Assembly (NCBI RefSeq): GCF_032362555.1
Contig: NC_083531.1
Span: 744,001 to 808,000, forward strand
DNA from: Amyelois transitella
Taxonomy: Eukaryota > Arthropoda > Insecta > Lepidoptera > Pyralidae
Direction: 5' to 3'
Length of the DNA stretch: 64,000 bases
Shown: in pieces, positions 34,701 to 49,000 of the stretch
Layout of the letters: each line of letters starts with the position of its first letter
Numbering within the stretch: the stretch's first letter is position 1
Notes under the pieces: generated by a model
Databases searched by the model: none
What the model was told of the DNA's origin: nothing
Seen by the model: the letters and a program-made list of their open reading frames with translations, nothing else
Position numbers and translations under genes: made by a program

Positions 34701-37049
34701 CTATATCATATATAATCACGTCTATATCCCTTGCGGCGCAGACAGAGCCAACAGTGTTATAAAGCAATATAGGTCACGTTTCTCATCCATTTTCTCACCT
34801 TTATTCTTATTGGCTGACATGGCGCGTATCCGTTCGTTGTATTGCCGTCTCGCTCTCTCCAATATGCGCGTCCACTTCCTCAGTCTCACTTTGGACAGCA
34901 GCTTCCGTATGCGTTTTCTGACTTCCTTCTCTTTTCTAGCGTACAAGGTGTTTTGCTCTGAAAATAAACAAATTGTAATTAATATTTTATTTATAGCTTT
35001 GCCCGCGACTTCGTCCGCGTGGAATTTTGGGCATCATTGAAACCCTCAAGGTTGAATATTTTTCCTCGTTTTTTTTTCACATATTGCATTATTTCTTTGC
35101 TTCTAATAGTTGCAGCGTGATGTTATATAGCCTAAAGCCTTCCTCGATAAATGGTCTATTCAACGCAAAAATATTTTTTCAATTCGAACCAGCAGTTCCT
35201 GTCCGCGTTCAAGCAAACAAACAAACTAACTCTTCAGCTTTTTAATATTAGTATAGATTATTTTGGCCTTTGTGAAGTTGAGGTTATTGAAGAAAATGCT
35301 GCAGTGCCATTTATTACTTCTCCTTCTTCACTGATGCTTTGGAAGCGGCAGTGAACATAGTTTTAAGTAATTCATTTGACGTCAACCAATGTTGTGAAAA
35401 ACCCAATTATAAATGTCAATTATAAGTAACAGATGTTAGTGTATAATAAATAAATTACATATATACATAAACAGTAAATATAAACTAACACAGACTACAT
35501 ACATATAATTACACGAAATAAATAAATACATATTGATATACATACCTATACAAAATAGCTTTATTAAAAGTTATGCAGAGAGATAGTACTTTTTCAAGTT
35601 CGTAAATACCATTTGCTATAAGAAAAAACCTTAAAACTTAACAACCATACATACATATAATCACGTCTATATTACGCCCTGCGGGGTAGACAGAACCAAC
35701 AGTCTTGAAAGACTTATAGGCCACGTTCAGCTGTTCAGCTCGATGATAGAATTGAGATTCAAATAGTCACAGGTTGCTAGCCCATCGCCTAAAAGAAGAA
35801 TCCCAAATTAATTAGCCTATGCATTAGTCGCCTTTTACGGCATCCATGGGAAAGAGATATTCTTTTTTCTATTAGTGCCGGGAACCACACGGCAAACATA
35901 ACCCTGTAGTATCAAATAGCAGGTACCCATCACCGCTAATCTGACACTTGAATTTAGAAAACTTATCATATATATTTTTGCCCACAAAACACATAAGCTT
36001 TTAAAAAAAAAACTTAACCCTGTACAAAAATGTAGTGTGTAGCGCTCTTACCGTCAATCATAGCGGCCCTCCCCCTCAGCCTGCGACGGAACCTGTGCGG
36101 CGAGGTCGCGTACAGCCCGCAGGACGTGCTCCGTCTGATGTCCTCGTTCAGTACCGACTTGGAGTACGATAAGTCTGTCGCGTCGCGGTCTAGAGCCACG
36201 TCTGTTATTATATCTGTTAATAAGATGGCGGCGTTTATTGTCTATTTGTCTATAGCTGTGCCCGCGACTTCGTCCGCGTGGAATAGTTATTTTGGGCATC
36301 ATTGAAGCCCTCAAGGATGAATAAATTTCCCTGTTTTTTTTTCACATTATCCATTATTTCTTCGCTCCTAATAGTTGCAGCGTGACGTTATACAGCCTAA
36401 AGCCTTCCTCGATAAATGGTCTATTCGACACAAAAATAATTTTTCAATTCGAACCAGTAATTCCTGAGATTAGCGCGTTCAAACAAACAAACTCTTCAGC
36501 TTTATAATATTAGTATAGATGAAAAGATTTGTACGAATTATCATACATGCTATCAAAGCTTTATATTTTACGGGGCAGACAGATCTAATAGTCTTTATAA
36601 GTCTTAAGAAGAAGAAAGAAGTCTGAAAGGCACAGGTTCAAATCTCAGCTCGGTCATGTACCAATGACTATTTTCGAAGTTACGTACATTAGTTTGAATA
36701 CTAACCAGCGTTTTTACGGTGCGAGAAAACATCGCGAGGAAACCTGCACATTCCGGCAACTGGATGTGTAACCATGATGGATCCAATACGGGTGAGGTTC
36801 CCCTGCAAAGGTTGCGGAGGTCAGACGGGAGTCGCTTCGTGTAAAAAACCTGACTCACCCAATCCAGGGTCCATGGTCGAAGGCATACCCCGGGCTCCTC
36901 TCCAGAGTGGTGGGGATGCAACCGGGACTAAAGCCAGGGGGAACTCACTGGCCAAAGGCTCCTGCTTCTGAATCTCCTCAAGGTCCACCTCAGCATCAGG
37001 GATCGGTTCCTGCGGTTCCTCTTTTATCGTGACTGAAGTCTCCATTTTC
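31756..37049 (-). CDS. Exons 12-16 of the large zinc-finger gene (C-terminal half)
   Basis: Exon 12 (37049-36949) carries KMETSVTIKEEPQE, of the sumoylation-type IKEEP pattern often seen in zinc-finger proteins. Exon 13 has two in-frame acceptors 12 nt apart (36213 or 36201). Exon 14 is strongly basic (KEKEVRKRIRKLLSKVRLRK). Exon 15 is 638 nt of Asn/Asp/Glu-rich low-complexity sequence ending CYICYK; exon 16 completes that finger (LLQHCAVH) and adds CPICNY...HLKDAH and CNNCDK...HSRRH, then a Lys/Arg-rich tail. If exon 12's ATG were used as a start this half would be a three-finger protein of about 620 aa; phase continuity with exon 11 (AT|G) favours one gene. Confidence 0.8.
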
Positions 37050-40000
37050 CTGAAACGCAATTTGACGTGAAAAGAATTCACCGTTAATAATATATACATA
37101 CATACAGTCACATCTATACCCATGTGGGGTAGACAGAGCCAACTGTCTTGAAAAGACTGATAAGCCACGCTCAGCCATGATGATAGATTTGAGATTCAAA
37201 TAGTGACAGGTGGCTGGCTAGCCCGTCGCCTAAAAAAGGAATCCCAAGTTTGTAAGCCTATCTCTTAGTCGCCTTTTACGACATCCATAGGAAAGAGATG
37301 TAGTGGTCCTATTCTTTTTTGTACTGGTGCCGGGAACCATATATGTATGTAGTAATTAATTATAGAATACAGATAATTCAATGCAAATTTGACGGTCTCT
37401 GTGGCGCAGCGGTAGTGCGCTTGTATGTGACACCGGAGGTCCCGGGTTCGAGTCCCGGCCAGGGCATTATGGGAACGAAATGGTCTTGGATGTTTATCTA
37501 TATAAATACATATTTATTATAAAATATACTCGTAGAATCGTTGGGTTAATATCACGTAACATAAGTTTCAAACTTATTGCGAGCCTAAAACAATATGTGT
37601 AATATTTATAAGTTATTTATGGTTTTCCTGACGTCCTCCGAGCACCACTCGGTCACCCAGGTACACTGTTTAAAATGTACGAATATAAATTATGTATACT
37701 TACATGCTCTTTATAGTCTTGTAGCGAATTCCATGCCGGTTGTAGTAATGTGTAATTAAGTAGGCGTGTAACTTGAAATTCTTGTTGCATATCTTGCATA
37801 ACACATCCTAGAATAGATATATAGAATAAAATAGAATAGAATAAATTTATTTTCAAAATTCGTCAATAAGTCAATATGTGATACCTTGTGCTACAAGGTA
37901 TCACTTATTGACGACACATCACTTAAATCTATTTATGACTACTACCGCTTCCAAAGCGTGTGTGTAGAAGAAGCTGCGGAACAAACTACACTGCAGCATT
38001 TTCATCGGACGTCAATTAACAAATATAGATCTCTTAAATCTAAATCGTGGACGAATGCACATTGTCTACATTAAAAAACATGAATGAATGTAGAACTAAT
38101 TATATCAATCATATAATCACGTCTATATCCCTTGCGGGGTAGACAGAGGCAACAGTCTTGAAAATACTGTTCGGTTTACTGATAGAATTGAGATTCATAT
38201 AAGTTACAGGTTGCCGTCCGCCAAATTCCGAAAGTTTGTATGTCAGGATATCAGTATGGATGTTTGTTGCTCTTTCACGCAAAAACTACTGAACCGATTA
38301 CGATGAAATTTGGTACATAGGTAGCTGAAGACCCAGAATCAACATATACTTTAACTTTTATCCCGTAGCTCCCGCGGGATTGATTCCACGCGGACGAAGT
38401 CGCGGGCAGCTTCAAGTACATATATAAATATATATGTATAGGGTCAGGTCAAAAGTATCCGAAACTGCCGAGCTTGCATGAAGACAGTTATGAATGTGGA
38501 TGAAGCGTAGGAAGTATGCAGAGATCGTGGCAAGTGGAAAGAGGTAGTCTCTGCCTACCCATCCGGGAAAGAGGAGTGATTTTATGTATGTATGTATGTA
38601 TATATATAATATATTATATTAATAGATAGTATATATCTATTAATATAATATAAATCTATTTCAATTTTTTATTTTTATTTTAAAATTATAATATTTTAAT
38701 TATTATAATATTATAATTTTAAAATAAAAAATTATATTATTAATTATATATATATATATGTATACTCACGTCTTCATCCCCGTGGCCGTATCTCACATGT
38801 TGCTCGATGCTCAGTTTCCTGTGCGTCACGAATTTGCACACGTCACAAGCGTACGTGCGCCTGTGGCGGACATGTTTGAGCATGTGACGCACGAGTCGCT
38901 GCCTACTGTCGTTTATAATATATATGTATATATAGTATATATATATATATATATATATGTATACTCACGTCTTCATCCCCGTGGCCGTATCTCACATGTC
39001 TCTCGATGCTCAGTTTCCTGTGCGTCACAAACTTGCACACGTCACAAGCGTACGTGCGCCTGTGACGGACATGTTTGAGCATGTGACGCACGAGTCGCTG
39101 CCTGCTGTCGTAACTGTAACAAATCGTTTAATTTCAATTTCAATTTTTCGAGCGACAAATGTGTATTACCAAAGTTATAGTAATGCATTTAACATATCAT
39201 CACATCTATAATCCTTGCGGGGTAGACAGAGCCGACAGTCTTTCCCATGAATGTCGTAAAAGGCGACTAAGGGATAGACTTATAAACTTGGGATTATTTT
39301 TAAGGGCGATGTGCTAGCAACCTGTCACTATTTGAATCTCAATTCTATCATTAAGCCAAACAGCTGAACGTGGCCATTTAGCCTTCAACACTGGCTCTGT
39401 CTACCCCGCATGGGATATAGACGTGACTATATGTATGTATTTAAATATATACGTGACAAATTACACAGATTGAGTTAGCCTCGAAGTAAGTTCGAAACTT
39501 GTGTTACGAGATACTAACTCAACGATACTATATTTTATAATAAATACGTATATAGATAAACATCCAAGACCCAGGCCAATCAGAGAAAGTTCGTTTCTCA
39601 TCATGCCCTGGCCAGGATTCGAACCCGGGACCTCCGGTGACACAGACAAGCGCACTACCGCTGCGCCACAGAGGCCGTCAATGTATGTATTAATTACAGC
39701 CAAAAAAAATCACGTACCCGAATCCGCAATGATCGCAGTACATCATCTTAAACTTCGTATTGGTGCTCGTGTCGTCCCCGTGACGTCGTCTCGTGTGCAC
39801 GTTGAGCCGGTGCCGCCTCGCGAACAGCTCGCCGCAAACGCCGCACGAGAACTGATCCGCCTCGTTGTGGATCAAAGTGTGTTTCTTTAGGGAACTCTGA
39901 AAGATACATACATACATACACACATACATACATAGGTACAGTACTACCACTTTAATAAGTCACACCGTTGTACCTGCGCAGAAATCAATTTTTGTCACGA

Positions 40001-43000
40001 CGCGAAAATATCTGCGCCAATCATAGTGCGCCAATTTGAACGCGGGATCAAAACCGTTCGCTATTGGCTAATTGCGTACGCGCCATGTCTGGAGTCGACA
40101 ACGTCGCGGCGTCGCAGTAGTCGGTAATGAGCGAGATACACGACTCCTGTTGTTTTGGGATTTAAAATCCTATGTAGTAGCAATAAGTTCGTTATTCCAC
40201 TAATGTTTTCATTCGGCCAGATTCGGCGGTCAGTTGTACTATTCTGCGCCGTCGAACAAAGCAGATGTAACTTATATGTAAAAGTGGTAGACCTGTAAAT
40301 ATAGTCACGTCTATATCCCTTGCGGGGTAGACAGAGACAACAGTCTCGAAAAGAGTGATGGGCCACGTTTAGCTGTTTGGCTCAATGATAGAATTGAGAT
40401 TCAAATAGTGACAGGTTGCTAGCCCATACCACCCTTAAAAAATAATCCCAAGTTTGTGAGCATAGGCTTATGTCGTAAAAGGCGACTAAGGGCTATCCCT
40501 TAGTCGCCTTTTACGACATCCATGGGAAAGAGAGTATTGGTGCCGGGCCGGGAACCACACGACACGTGCATATAGTTTAAATAAATAAATAAATATTTTA
40601 ACGAAAAAAAAGGAAAAAAAAATAACTCACCATATCTTTGAACCTCCTCTTGCACGATTTATCCGGACATCGGTACGGCCTCACATCGATGTGCGCCCGT
40701 AGATGCGACGCCATATTGTTTTTGTTCGATATCACGACGCCGCACACTTCGCACTCGGCGCGGTAAGCCTTGTCGTGTACCGTTTTCTGAGATGTGAGAT
40801 AACATACGTACATACATATAATGGTCACGTCTATATCCCTTGCGAGGTAGACAGAGCCAACAGTCTTGAAAATGAGACCTTGTTACTTATACATAAAATT
40901 CATTCATTAATTCATTCAAAAACGAATGGCCACGTTCAGCTATTTGGCTTAATGATAGAATTGAGATTCAAATAGCGACAGGTTGCTAGCCCATCGCCTA
41001 AACAAGAATCCCAAGTTTGTAAGCCTATCCCTTAGTTGCCTTTTAAGACATCCATGGAAAAGAAATGGAGTGGTCTTATTCTTTTTTGTATTGGTGCCGA
41101 GAACCACACGGCACTTATTTATCTACGCCAACAATACAACGGTTGTAATAGTAGGTACACGTCTTAAAGTATTTGGCGAAGAATTCACATACATATTACA
41201 AAGTATAATTTCTGTTGACTGGAATAAATCCCGATTTTTTTATGTGTGCAATAAAGAGTCATTACAAACAAACAATAATTTTGACAGACATATGTAGACG
41301 AAATTGGATAGAAAATCACTTAAGCAAGTCTTTAACACTTAAGTCCGGCACTTAAGAATAGGACCGTTCGATGTCGTAAAAGGCTCTTAAGGGGATGGCT
41401 TATAATCCTGTCACTATTTGAATCTCAATTCTATACATACATACATACAAACATATAATCACGTCTATATCCCTTGCGGGGTAGACAGAGCCAACAGTCT
41501 TGAAAAGACTGATAGGCCCCGTTCAGCTGTTTGGCTTTATGATGAAATTGAGATTCAAATAGTGACAGGTTGCTAGCCCATCGCCTAAAAGAAGAATCTC
41601 ATGTTTATAAGCTATAATTAAGCCAAAACATCCCAACGTGGCCTTTAAGTATTTTCAAGACTGTTGGCTCTGTCTACCCCGCCGGGGGGATATAGACGTG
41701 ACTAAACATATGTATGTAAGTAATGATAGAATTTAAATTCAAATAGTGACAAAAAATAAGTTAATTTTGACACTCACTATATGATAGTTCAGTTTTCCCG
41801 ATGTCTTGAACTTGGACGGGCATTTAGGACACGGTATCACCTTCAAATCCACAGCGAAATGGCGCTCGGACACGTGATTTTTCAACATGCATTTGGCGTA
41901 AAATCTGAAATAGATTAAATAACAAAAAAAAAATTTAAATTTTCATGGACCTACTAAATAATGACATCTGTTGGAATGTACATATGTATAGCTAGTAGAA
42001 CCTAATCAAGAAAAAAAAAGGTTTTAATTAGAATTGAAAGGAAAAAACAGCGCACCAATAGAAAAAAAAACAATAGGTCTACTCCGTCTCTTTCCCATGG
42101 ATGTCGTAAATGACGACTAAGAGATAGGTTTACAAACTAGGGATTTTTTAGGCGATGGGCTAGCAACCTGTCACTATTTGAACCACAATTCTATCATTAA
42201 GCCAAACAGCCGAACTTGGCCTATCCGTCTTATCAAGACTGTGTTGGCTCTGTCTACCCGGCAAGGGATATAGACGTGACCGTATGTATGTATGTATGTA
42301 AAAACCGAACAGTACAAAAGCTTAATATGTGACCCACTGTACAGTACACTCACTTTTTGTCACAGTAGGAACAATGATGCCATTTCAGCGTGCCAGTGTG
42401 ACGCTCGTGGTGTTTCCGTAATGTGGAGCTGTCTCTGCAGGCGTATGTACAATACTGACATTTGTATGGCTTCTCGTCTGCAAACAACGGATTTGTTTTG
42501 ATGAAACAAAGTCGCTATTTAAGTCTGTTTGTCTGTATGCTTAAATCATTAAAATTAGGCAACGGATTTTGATGCGGTTTTTTGTAACAGGTAGAGTGAT
42601 TCAAGAGGAAGGTTTTTATGCATAATAACATTTACAATTTTGCACCCGTGCGAAGCCGGGGCGGGTCGCTAGTTTATTATAAACTGGAGGCCACCCGCGA
42701 CTTCGTCCGCATGGAAACCGTATCAATCCCGCGGGAACTCCGGGATAAAAAGTAGCCTATATGTTATTTTGGGTCTTCAGCTACCTACATACCAAATTTC
42801 ATAGTAATCGTGTCAGTAGTTTTTGCTTGAAAGAGTAACAAACATCCATACTGACATCCTGACATATTCACAAACTTTAGATTTATAATATTAGTAGGAT
42901 AATTAAAATAAATAAATAAAAACCACTTATTTCAGATTGAGGTCCATACATACTATGTATATTATGGTTCGTGTTAGATAATCTTAAAATCTTTATAATC

Positions 43001-46000
43001 TTTAAAGCCTTGTGGTTCCCGAAACCAATAGAAAAATGAATACCTAGGACTACTCCATCTCTTTCCCATGGATGTCGTAAAACCGACTAAGGGATAGGCT
43101 TATAAACTTGATATACTAATTTTAGGCGATGGGCCAGAAACCTGTCGCTATTTGAATCTCGATTCTATCATTAAGCCAAACAGCTGAATGTGGCTAATTG
43201 GTCTTTTCGATACTGTTTGGCTCTGTCTACCCCGCAACGGACATAGACGTAATATGTATGTATGTACTATAACGCTGTTTTTAATGTTAATTGTTATCAA
43301 ACATAATGAATCTTGTTAAGGTTAAAATTTATTAAACAATTGCTGTAAGCGCAGTTAACAGTACGATAAGCGGCTTATTATACACCCGCGTAGTCTCTAC
43401 TATAGTGTTCACTTCATTGACTCACCCAGGTCAGTATATAAATAAATAAATATAAAAATATATGGGACAAATTACACAGATTGAGTTAGCCTCGAAGTAA
43501 GTTCGAAACTTGTGTTACGAGATACTAACCCAATGATACTTTATTTTATAATAAATATGTACTTATATAGATAAACATCCAAGACCCAGACCAGACAGAA
43601 AGTGCGTTCCTCATCATGCCCTGACCGGGAATCGGACCCGGGACCTCCGGTGTCACAGACAAGCGCACTACCGCTGCGCCACAGAGGCCGTCCATGGTCA
43701 AAGGCTTAGCCCTTAGCTAGGCTCCTCTCCAGAGAGGTGAGGATGCAACCGGGACTAAAAGCCAGGGGGAAGAAGTCTGTACTACAATGTCACAACGAAT
43801 TTCGTACGAAATTTGTTTTTGTATAACTATATGTATATTTGCGGAAAATATAACAGATATGAAATAATAAAAAATCATACGACTAGAGTTCAGCTGTTTG
43901 TCACTGTTGCTGTTGTTCAACTCTTTTGTCACAGGCGAAAACGCATCTTCGTACGAATTACGTTGCGACTTTCTTTCGTAGTGAGGCAAATGGTAACGTG
44001 TAATTTTCACCTTATTATGTGCAAGCTAGTGAAGTAGGCGCTTAGACTTTTATTTTTTAAACAGTACGTATTGAGGCTTGCGTTTTTTGCATTTTTTTAA
44101 GTAGTTGTAACGGTGCTTATGTGAAACTTTATTAATCCATAGAAAAAAAACACGTGCAATGAGAACAGTAAAAGGTCATGGTTAATTTAATACAACAACA
44201 CTATTAAGCTTCACTAATTACTATACACGTGAAACGCAAATACTATTCACTAGCATTGCCCGCGACTTCGTCCGCGTGGAATAGTTATTTTGGGCATCAT
44301 TGAAGCCCTCAAGGATGAATAATTATCCCGTTTTTTTTTCACCTTTTCCGTTATTTCCTCGCTCCTAAAAGTTGCAGCGTGATGTTGTATAACCTAAAGC
44401 CTTCCTCGATTAATGATCTATTCGACACAAAAAGAATTTTGCAGTTCAAACAAACAAACTCTTCAGCTTTATAATATGAGTAGTAGTATAGATTGTGATT
44501 GATTTTTCATTCAACAAAATTATGTGTTAGGTACAATTACATATGTACATTTTATCCCTTGCGGGGTAGACAGAAAAGGACTCAAAACGACACGAAGGCC
44601 ACGGTCAACTGGTACACCTAAATACATACTACTAAATACGTTAGATAGACAGAGCAAAGTCTCGAAAAGCTGAAATCTTACGATTAGCTGGATAGCTTAA
44701 GAACTTCGTAGTAAGAATACAACGGCGGACTTATCCGTTAAAAATATCCATTCTAATGAACAGTTGTAAGAAGGAATAGACCCTTTATTTGATCATCAGT
44801 GTATTCCTGAAAGTCCTGACACGCATTCCCTGCATTCTTAGCTGTGTGTATTGGAAATCCGGGGTCAACTAAGTAATTTTATGAGATTTAAATAATTGTA
44901 AATTATTTACTGTACAAAAAGTAAAAGTTATTATTCGAAGAAGATGCACAACGGAAATATTCGGAAAGATATTATAATTTTGTGACAGTAAAATACATAA
45001 ACAAAACAAGAAAGAGACAGAAGAAATATTGACGTATTGAAATAAAGTGCGTGAAAAAGACAATAATAGTAGTTAGTATTAAGTTAGATTACGTGAATTA
45101 AAATGATTTTAAGCCTAATCTACGCCTTATTCCAAATATATGGAGTAGGTAAGTATCTTTTACTTCATGTTTTAATAAGCAAAAAAATAAACAACAAAAT
45201 GTTTCTACTAATTGAAGAATGAAAAACCATACACTCTAACATACATATAATCACGTGTATATCCCTTGTATAGACTAAGGTAAAAAAGGAATCCCAAGTT
45301 TATAAGCCTATCCCGTCGCCTTTTACAACATCCATGGGAAAGAGATGGGGTGATCCTATTATTATTTGTATTGGTCCTTTTTTGTATAAAGATGTTAAGA
45401 AAATATAATAATAAAACACATTTCAGCAGATTCCAGAGTGCACTGTTTAGACAAAATGGCGACCACTTGGATCCCACTCGGCTACTCTTGTCCAGTCAAT
45501 TGTAACAACGTTATAAGCGCCATTAACAGGTAATAATTAATTAAGCGATGACCTAGCGAAAGGTCAAGTCAAGAGTGCCCGAAACCGCCGAGCTTGCATG
45601 AAGAGAGTTATGAATGTGGATGAAGCGAAAAATGTGTGCAGAGATCGGGGCAAGTGGAATAAGAATCATGATTTTATGTATGTAACATGAAATAAACAAT
45701 ACATAAATGTGAATATAATAACAAAATTTACTTTGTCTTAACTCGATATGTTGAGATATGATTGATTATATAAGTATGATTGACCATGATGTTAGATTTG
45801 GTGAGTCAGGTGGTAGCGCGCTGCGAGTCAATACTTGACTTACCCACTCCGGGAACAAGGCAAACCCTCAACTCTAGTGAGGTGAGCATTTAATCTAGCC
45901 TGACTGCCAGGAGAATAAGATAAGATAGATTAAAAAAAAATCATATTACATACATACATGACGTTTGGATTCCCGCCAAAAAGTCCGATATATACTTACA

Positions 46001-49000
46001 TGTTGTATGCGACATTTCTTTTTACAGATTAAAAATGATTGACTACGAGACAATCATAATGCCGGACACGAGTTACGAGAACGCAGTGGACAGTATTGAA
46101 CAGTACATAGACAAATTGACTGGTTTAAAAGAGGTAATATTGTAGAAGTAGATGTTTCCCATTGTTTATGCACGAAAATATTAGACTAATTATTAATTTT
46201 TATATAAACATGACATGACAATGAGTATTTGTTTACACTTCTGATTTTCTTTGTTAAAAAAACAGGCGTGTTTGTAGTTTGTTAGTAGGCGAAAACTACA
46301 GTATGTATGTATGATAACGGCTAGTAACTATAAGACAGTATAATTTGTTCTTCCTGGAAAGGAAGCGGTAGCTTCAATTATAAAAAATTATAACCGAACT
46401 TACGAGTATACCTAATGTCAGCCTTTAAACTTGGAAAAGATAATGGTCTTTATTTGAGGTCTGACGTTCTTCATCTGATGTTCTTTATTTAAAATCCTAT
46501 CCTATTATTATTTGTATTGGTCCTTTTTTGTATAAAGATGTTAAGAAAATATAATAATAAAACACATTTCAGCAGATTCCAGAGTGCACTGTTTAGACAA
46601 AATGGCGACCACTTGGATCCCACTCGGCTACTCTTGTCCAGTCAATTGTAACAACGTTATAAGCGCCATTAACAGGTAATAATTAATTAAGCGATGACCT
46701 AGCGAAAGGTCAAGTCAAGAGTGCCCGAAACCGCCGAGCTTGCATGAAGAGAGTTATGAATGTGGATGAAGCGAAAAATGTGTGCAGAGATCGGGGCAAG
46801 TGGAATAAGAATCATGATTTTATGTATGTAACATGAAATAAACAATACATAAATGTGAATATAATAACAAAATTTACTTTGTCTTAACTCGATATGTTGA
46901 GATATGATTGATTATATAAGTATGATTGACCATGATGTTAGATTTGGTGAGTCAGGTGGTAGCGCGCTGCGAGTCAATACTTGACTTACCCACTCCGGGA
47001 ACAAGGCAAACCCTCAACTCTAGTGAGGTGAGCATTTAATCTAGCCTGACTGCCAGGAGGATAAGATAAGATAGATTAAAAAATACATTTTACATACATC
47101 AACATGACGTTTGGATTCCCGCCAAAAAGTCCGATATATACTTACATGTTGTATGCGACATTTTTTTTACAGATTAAAAATGATTGACTACGAGACAATC
47201 ATAATGCCGGACACGAGTTACGAGAATGCAGTGGACAGTATTGAACAGTACATAGACAAATTGACTGGTTTAAAAGAGGTAATATTGTAGAAGTAGATGT
47301 TTCCCATTGTTTATGCACGAAAATATTAGACTAATTATTAATTTTTATATAAACATGACATGACAATGAATATTTGTTTACACTTCTGATTTTTTTTGTT
47401 AAAAAAAAACAGGCGTGTTTGTAGTTTGTTTGTAGGCGAAAACAGTATATATTACAGTATGTATGTATGATAACAGCTAGTAACTATAAGACAGTATAAT
47501 TTATTCTTCCTGGAAAGGAAGCGGTAGCTTTAATTATAAAAAATTATAACCGAACTAACGAGTATACCTAATGTCAGCCTTTAAACTTGGAAAAGATAAT
47601 GGTCTTTATTTGAGGTCTGACGTTCTTCATCTGATGTTCTTTATTAAAAATAATTTTTTTTTAAGATAAGTGGTAGCAAAGTAGTGTCGAACTCAACGGA
47701 CGAGCGCGAATATGTGGAGGAGGCCATGGAAAAAATGAAACTAGTCAAGAAGATGAAACGAAGATTTTCAAAAGGTAATAAACTCATATACAGGGTTATT
47801 TTTGACTTATGAGAATTCTTTAACAGGCGAATCAGTACACTAAACTGAACAACTTTTACTATGAGACCTACCTTGAAATCACGAAAAAAATCAACTGCTT
47901 CCTACAAAAGGTGCTGGCTCGGGCATTCAAAACGTATGAAACAGCTGATTTTATTATACAAAGTTCTTTTTATTTAATTTGAATCCTTTTAGGAAGTAAA
48001 TCAGTCACCAGACCAGCAAATTATTTTACTATGTGTAATAGACCTGTTAACGGCAGAAATACAACATCTGAATGTTCCATTCTAACTAATTAAAAATAAC
48101 GCTGTATATTTTACGCCTCTTTCCAATAGGTGAAAATGTGAACCATAGAATTCAGAATAAGCGAAGATGATAGAAGTGTTTAGTTCTGGCGAATGTGCCT
48201 TAGTAATTGATGGTAATTACCCGTCATTTGAAAGCTTAATATGCGCAGAAAACTGCATGCGACGCAATACAAATAATTCCTATAGTTTCAATTAAATAAC
48301 GCTTCACAAATCAAAGTATTAAAACGCCGCATTCAATTATAGATTCAAAAAATAAGCCGCCATCTATTGACAGTTATTCGAACTACTAACGAAATCAATC
48401 GACAACCCATTGTGTGTTACAGGGAACTGCTTCAAATTTTACAAGATGGCGGACAAGAGAAGCCTAAAGAAGTGCATTTCGGTGAGAGGCGGTTACGATG
48501 TGGACGAAACTATCGCCATTATATCGGAAACATTGAGCAAGTACACTCACTCTAACGTCACCGCCGATGTTACTAAGGTAAAATAGCAAGCATTTAGCAA
48601 AAGCGATTAAAATCATTTGAAGCAGATTCTGGTAACACTCTTTAATATCAAACTAAAAGCCCTTGCCGTTCCGTATGGGAAAATTCAGTTTTTATCGTCT
48701 TATTTACATAAGTAAATGCTTTATTGTAAAATCAGTACATACATACATACATATGGTCACGTCTATATCCCTTGCGGGGTAGACAGAGCCGACAGTCTTG
48801 AAAAGACTGAATGGCTACGTTCAGCTATTTGGCTTAATGATAGTATTCAGATTCAAATAGTGACAGGTTTCTAGACCATCGCCTAAAATGAGAGAGAGAT
48901 GGAGTGATTGAATTCTTTTTTTTTATTGGTGCCGGGAACCACATGGCATTGTATAACGGATAAACATTATGCATAACACATAATATTTATTTTTTATTTT

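Noticed and set aside
37401..37460. tRNA-like A and B boxes at several SINE family E copies
   Set aside because: As tRNA genes: they are repeated with a common non-tRNA body, so they are SINE promoters.
43717..44010. A 97-codon minus-strand frame
   Set aside because: One end is SINE family H sequence and the rest is AT-rich; no zinc-finger or other motif and no fit to neighbouring exon phases.
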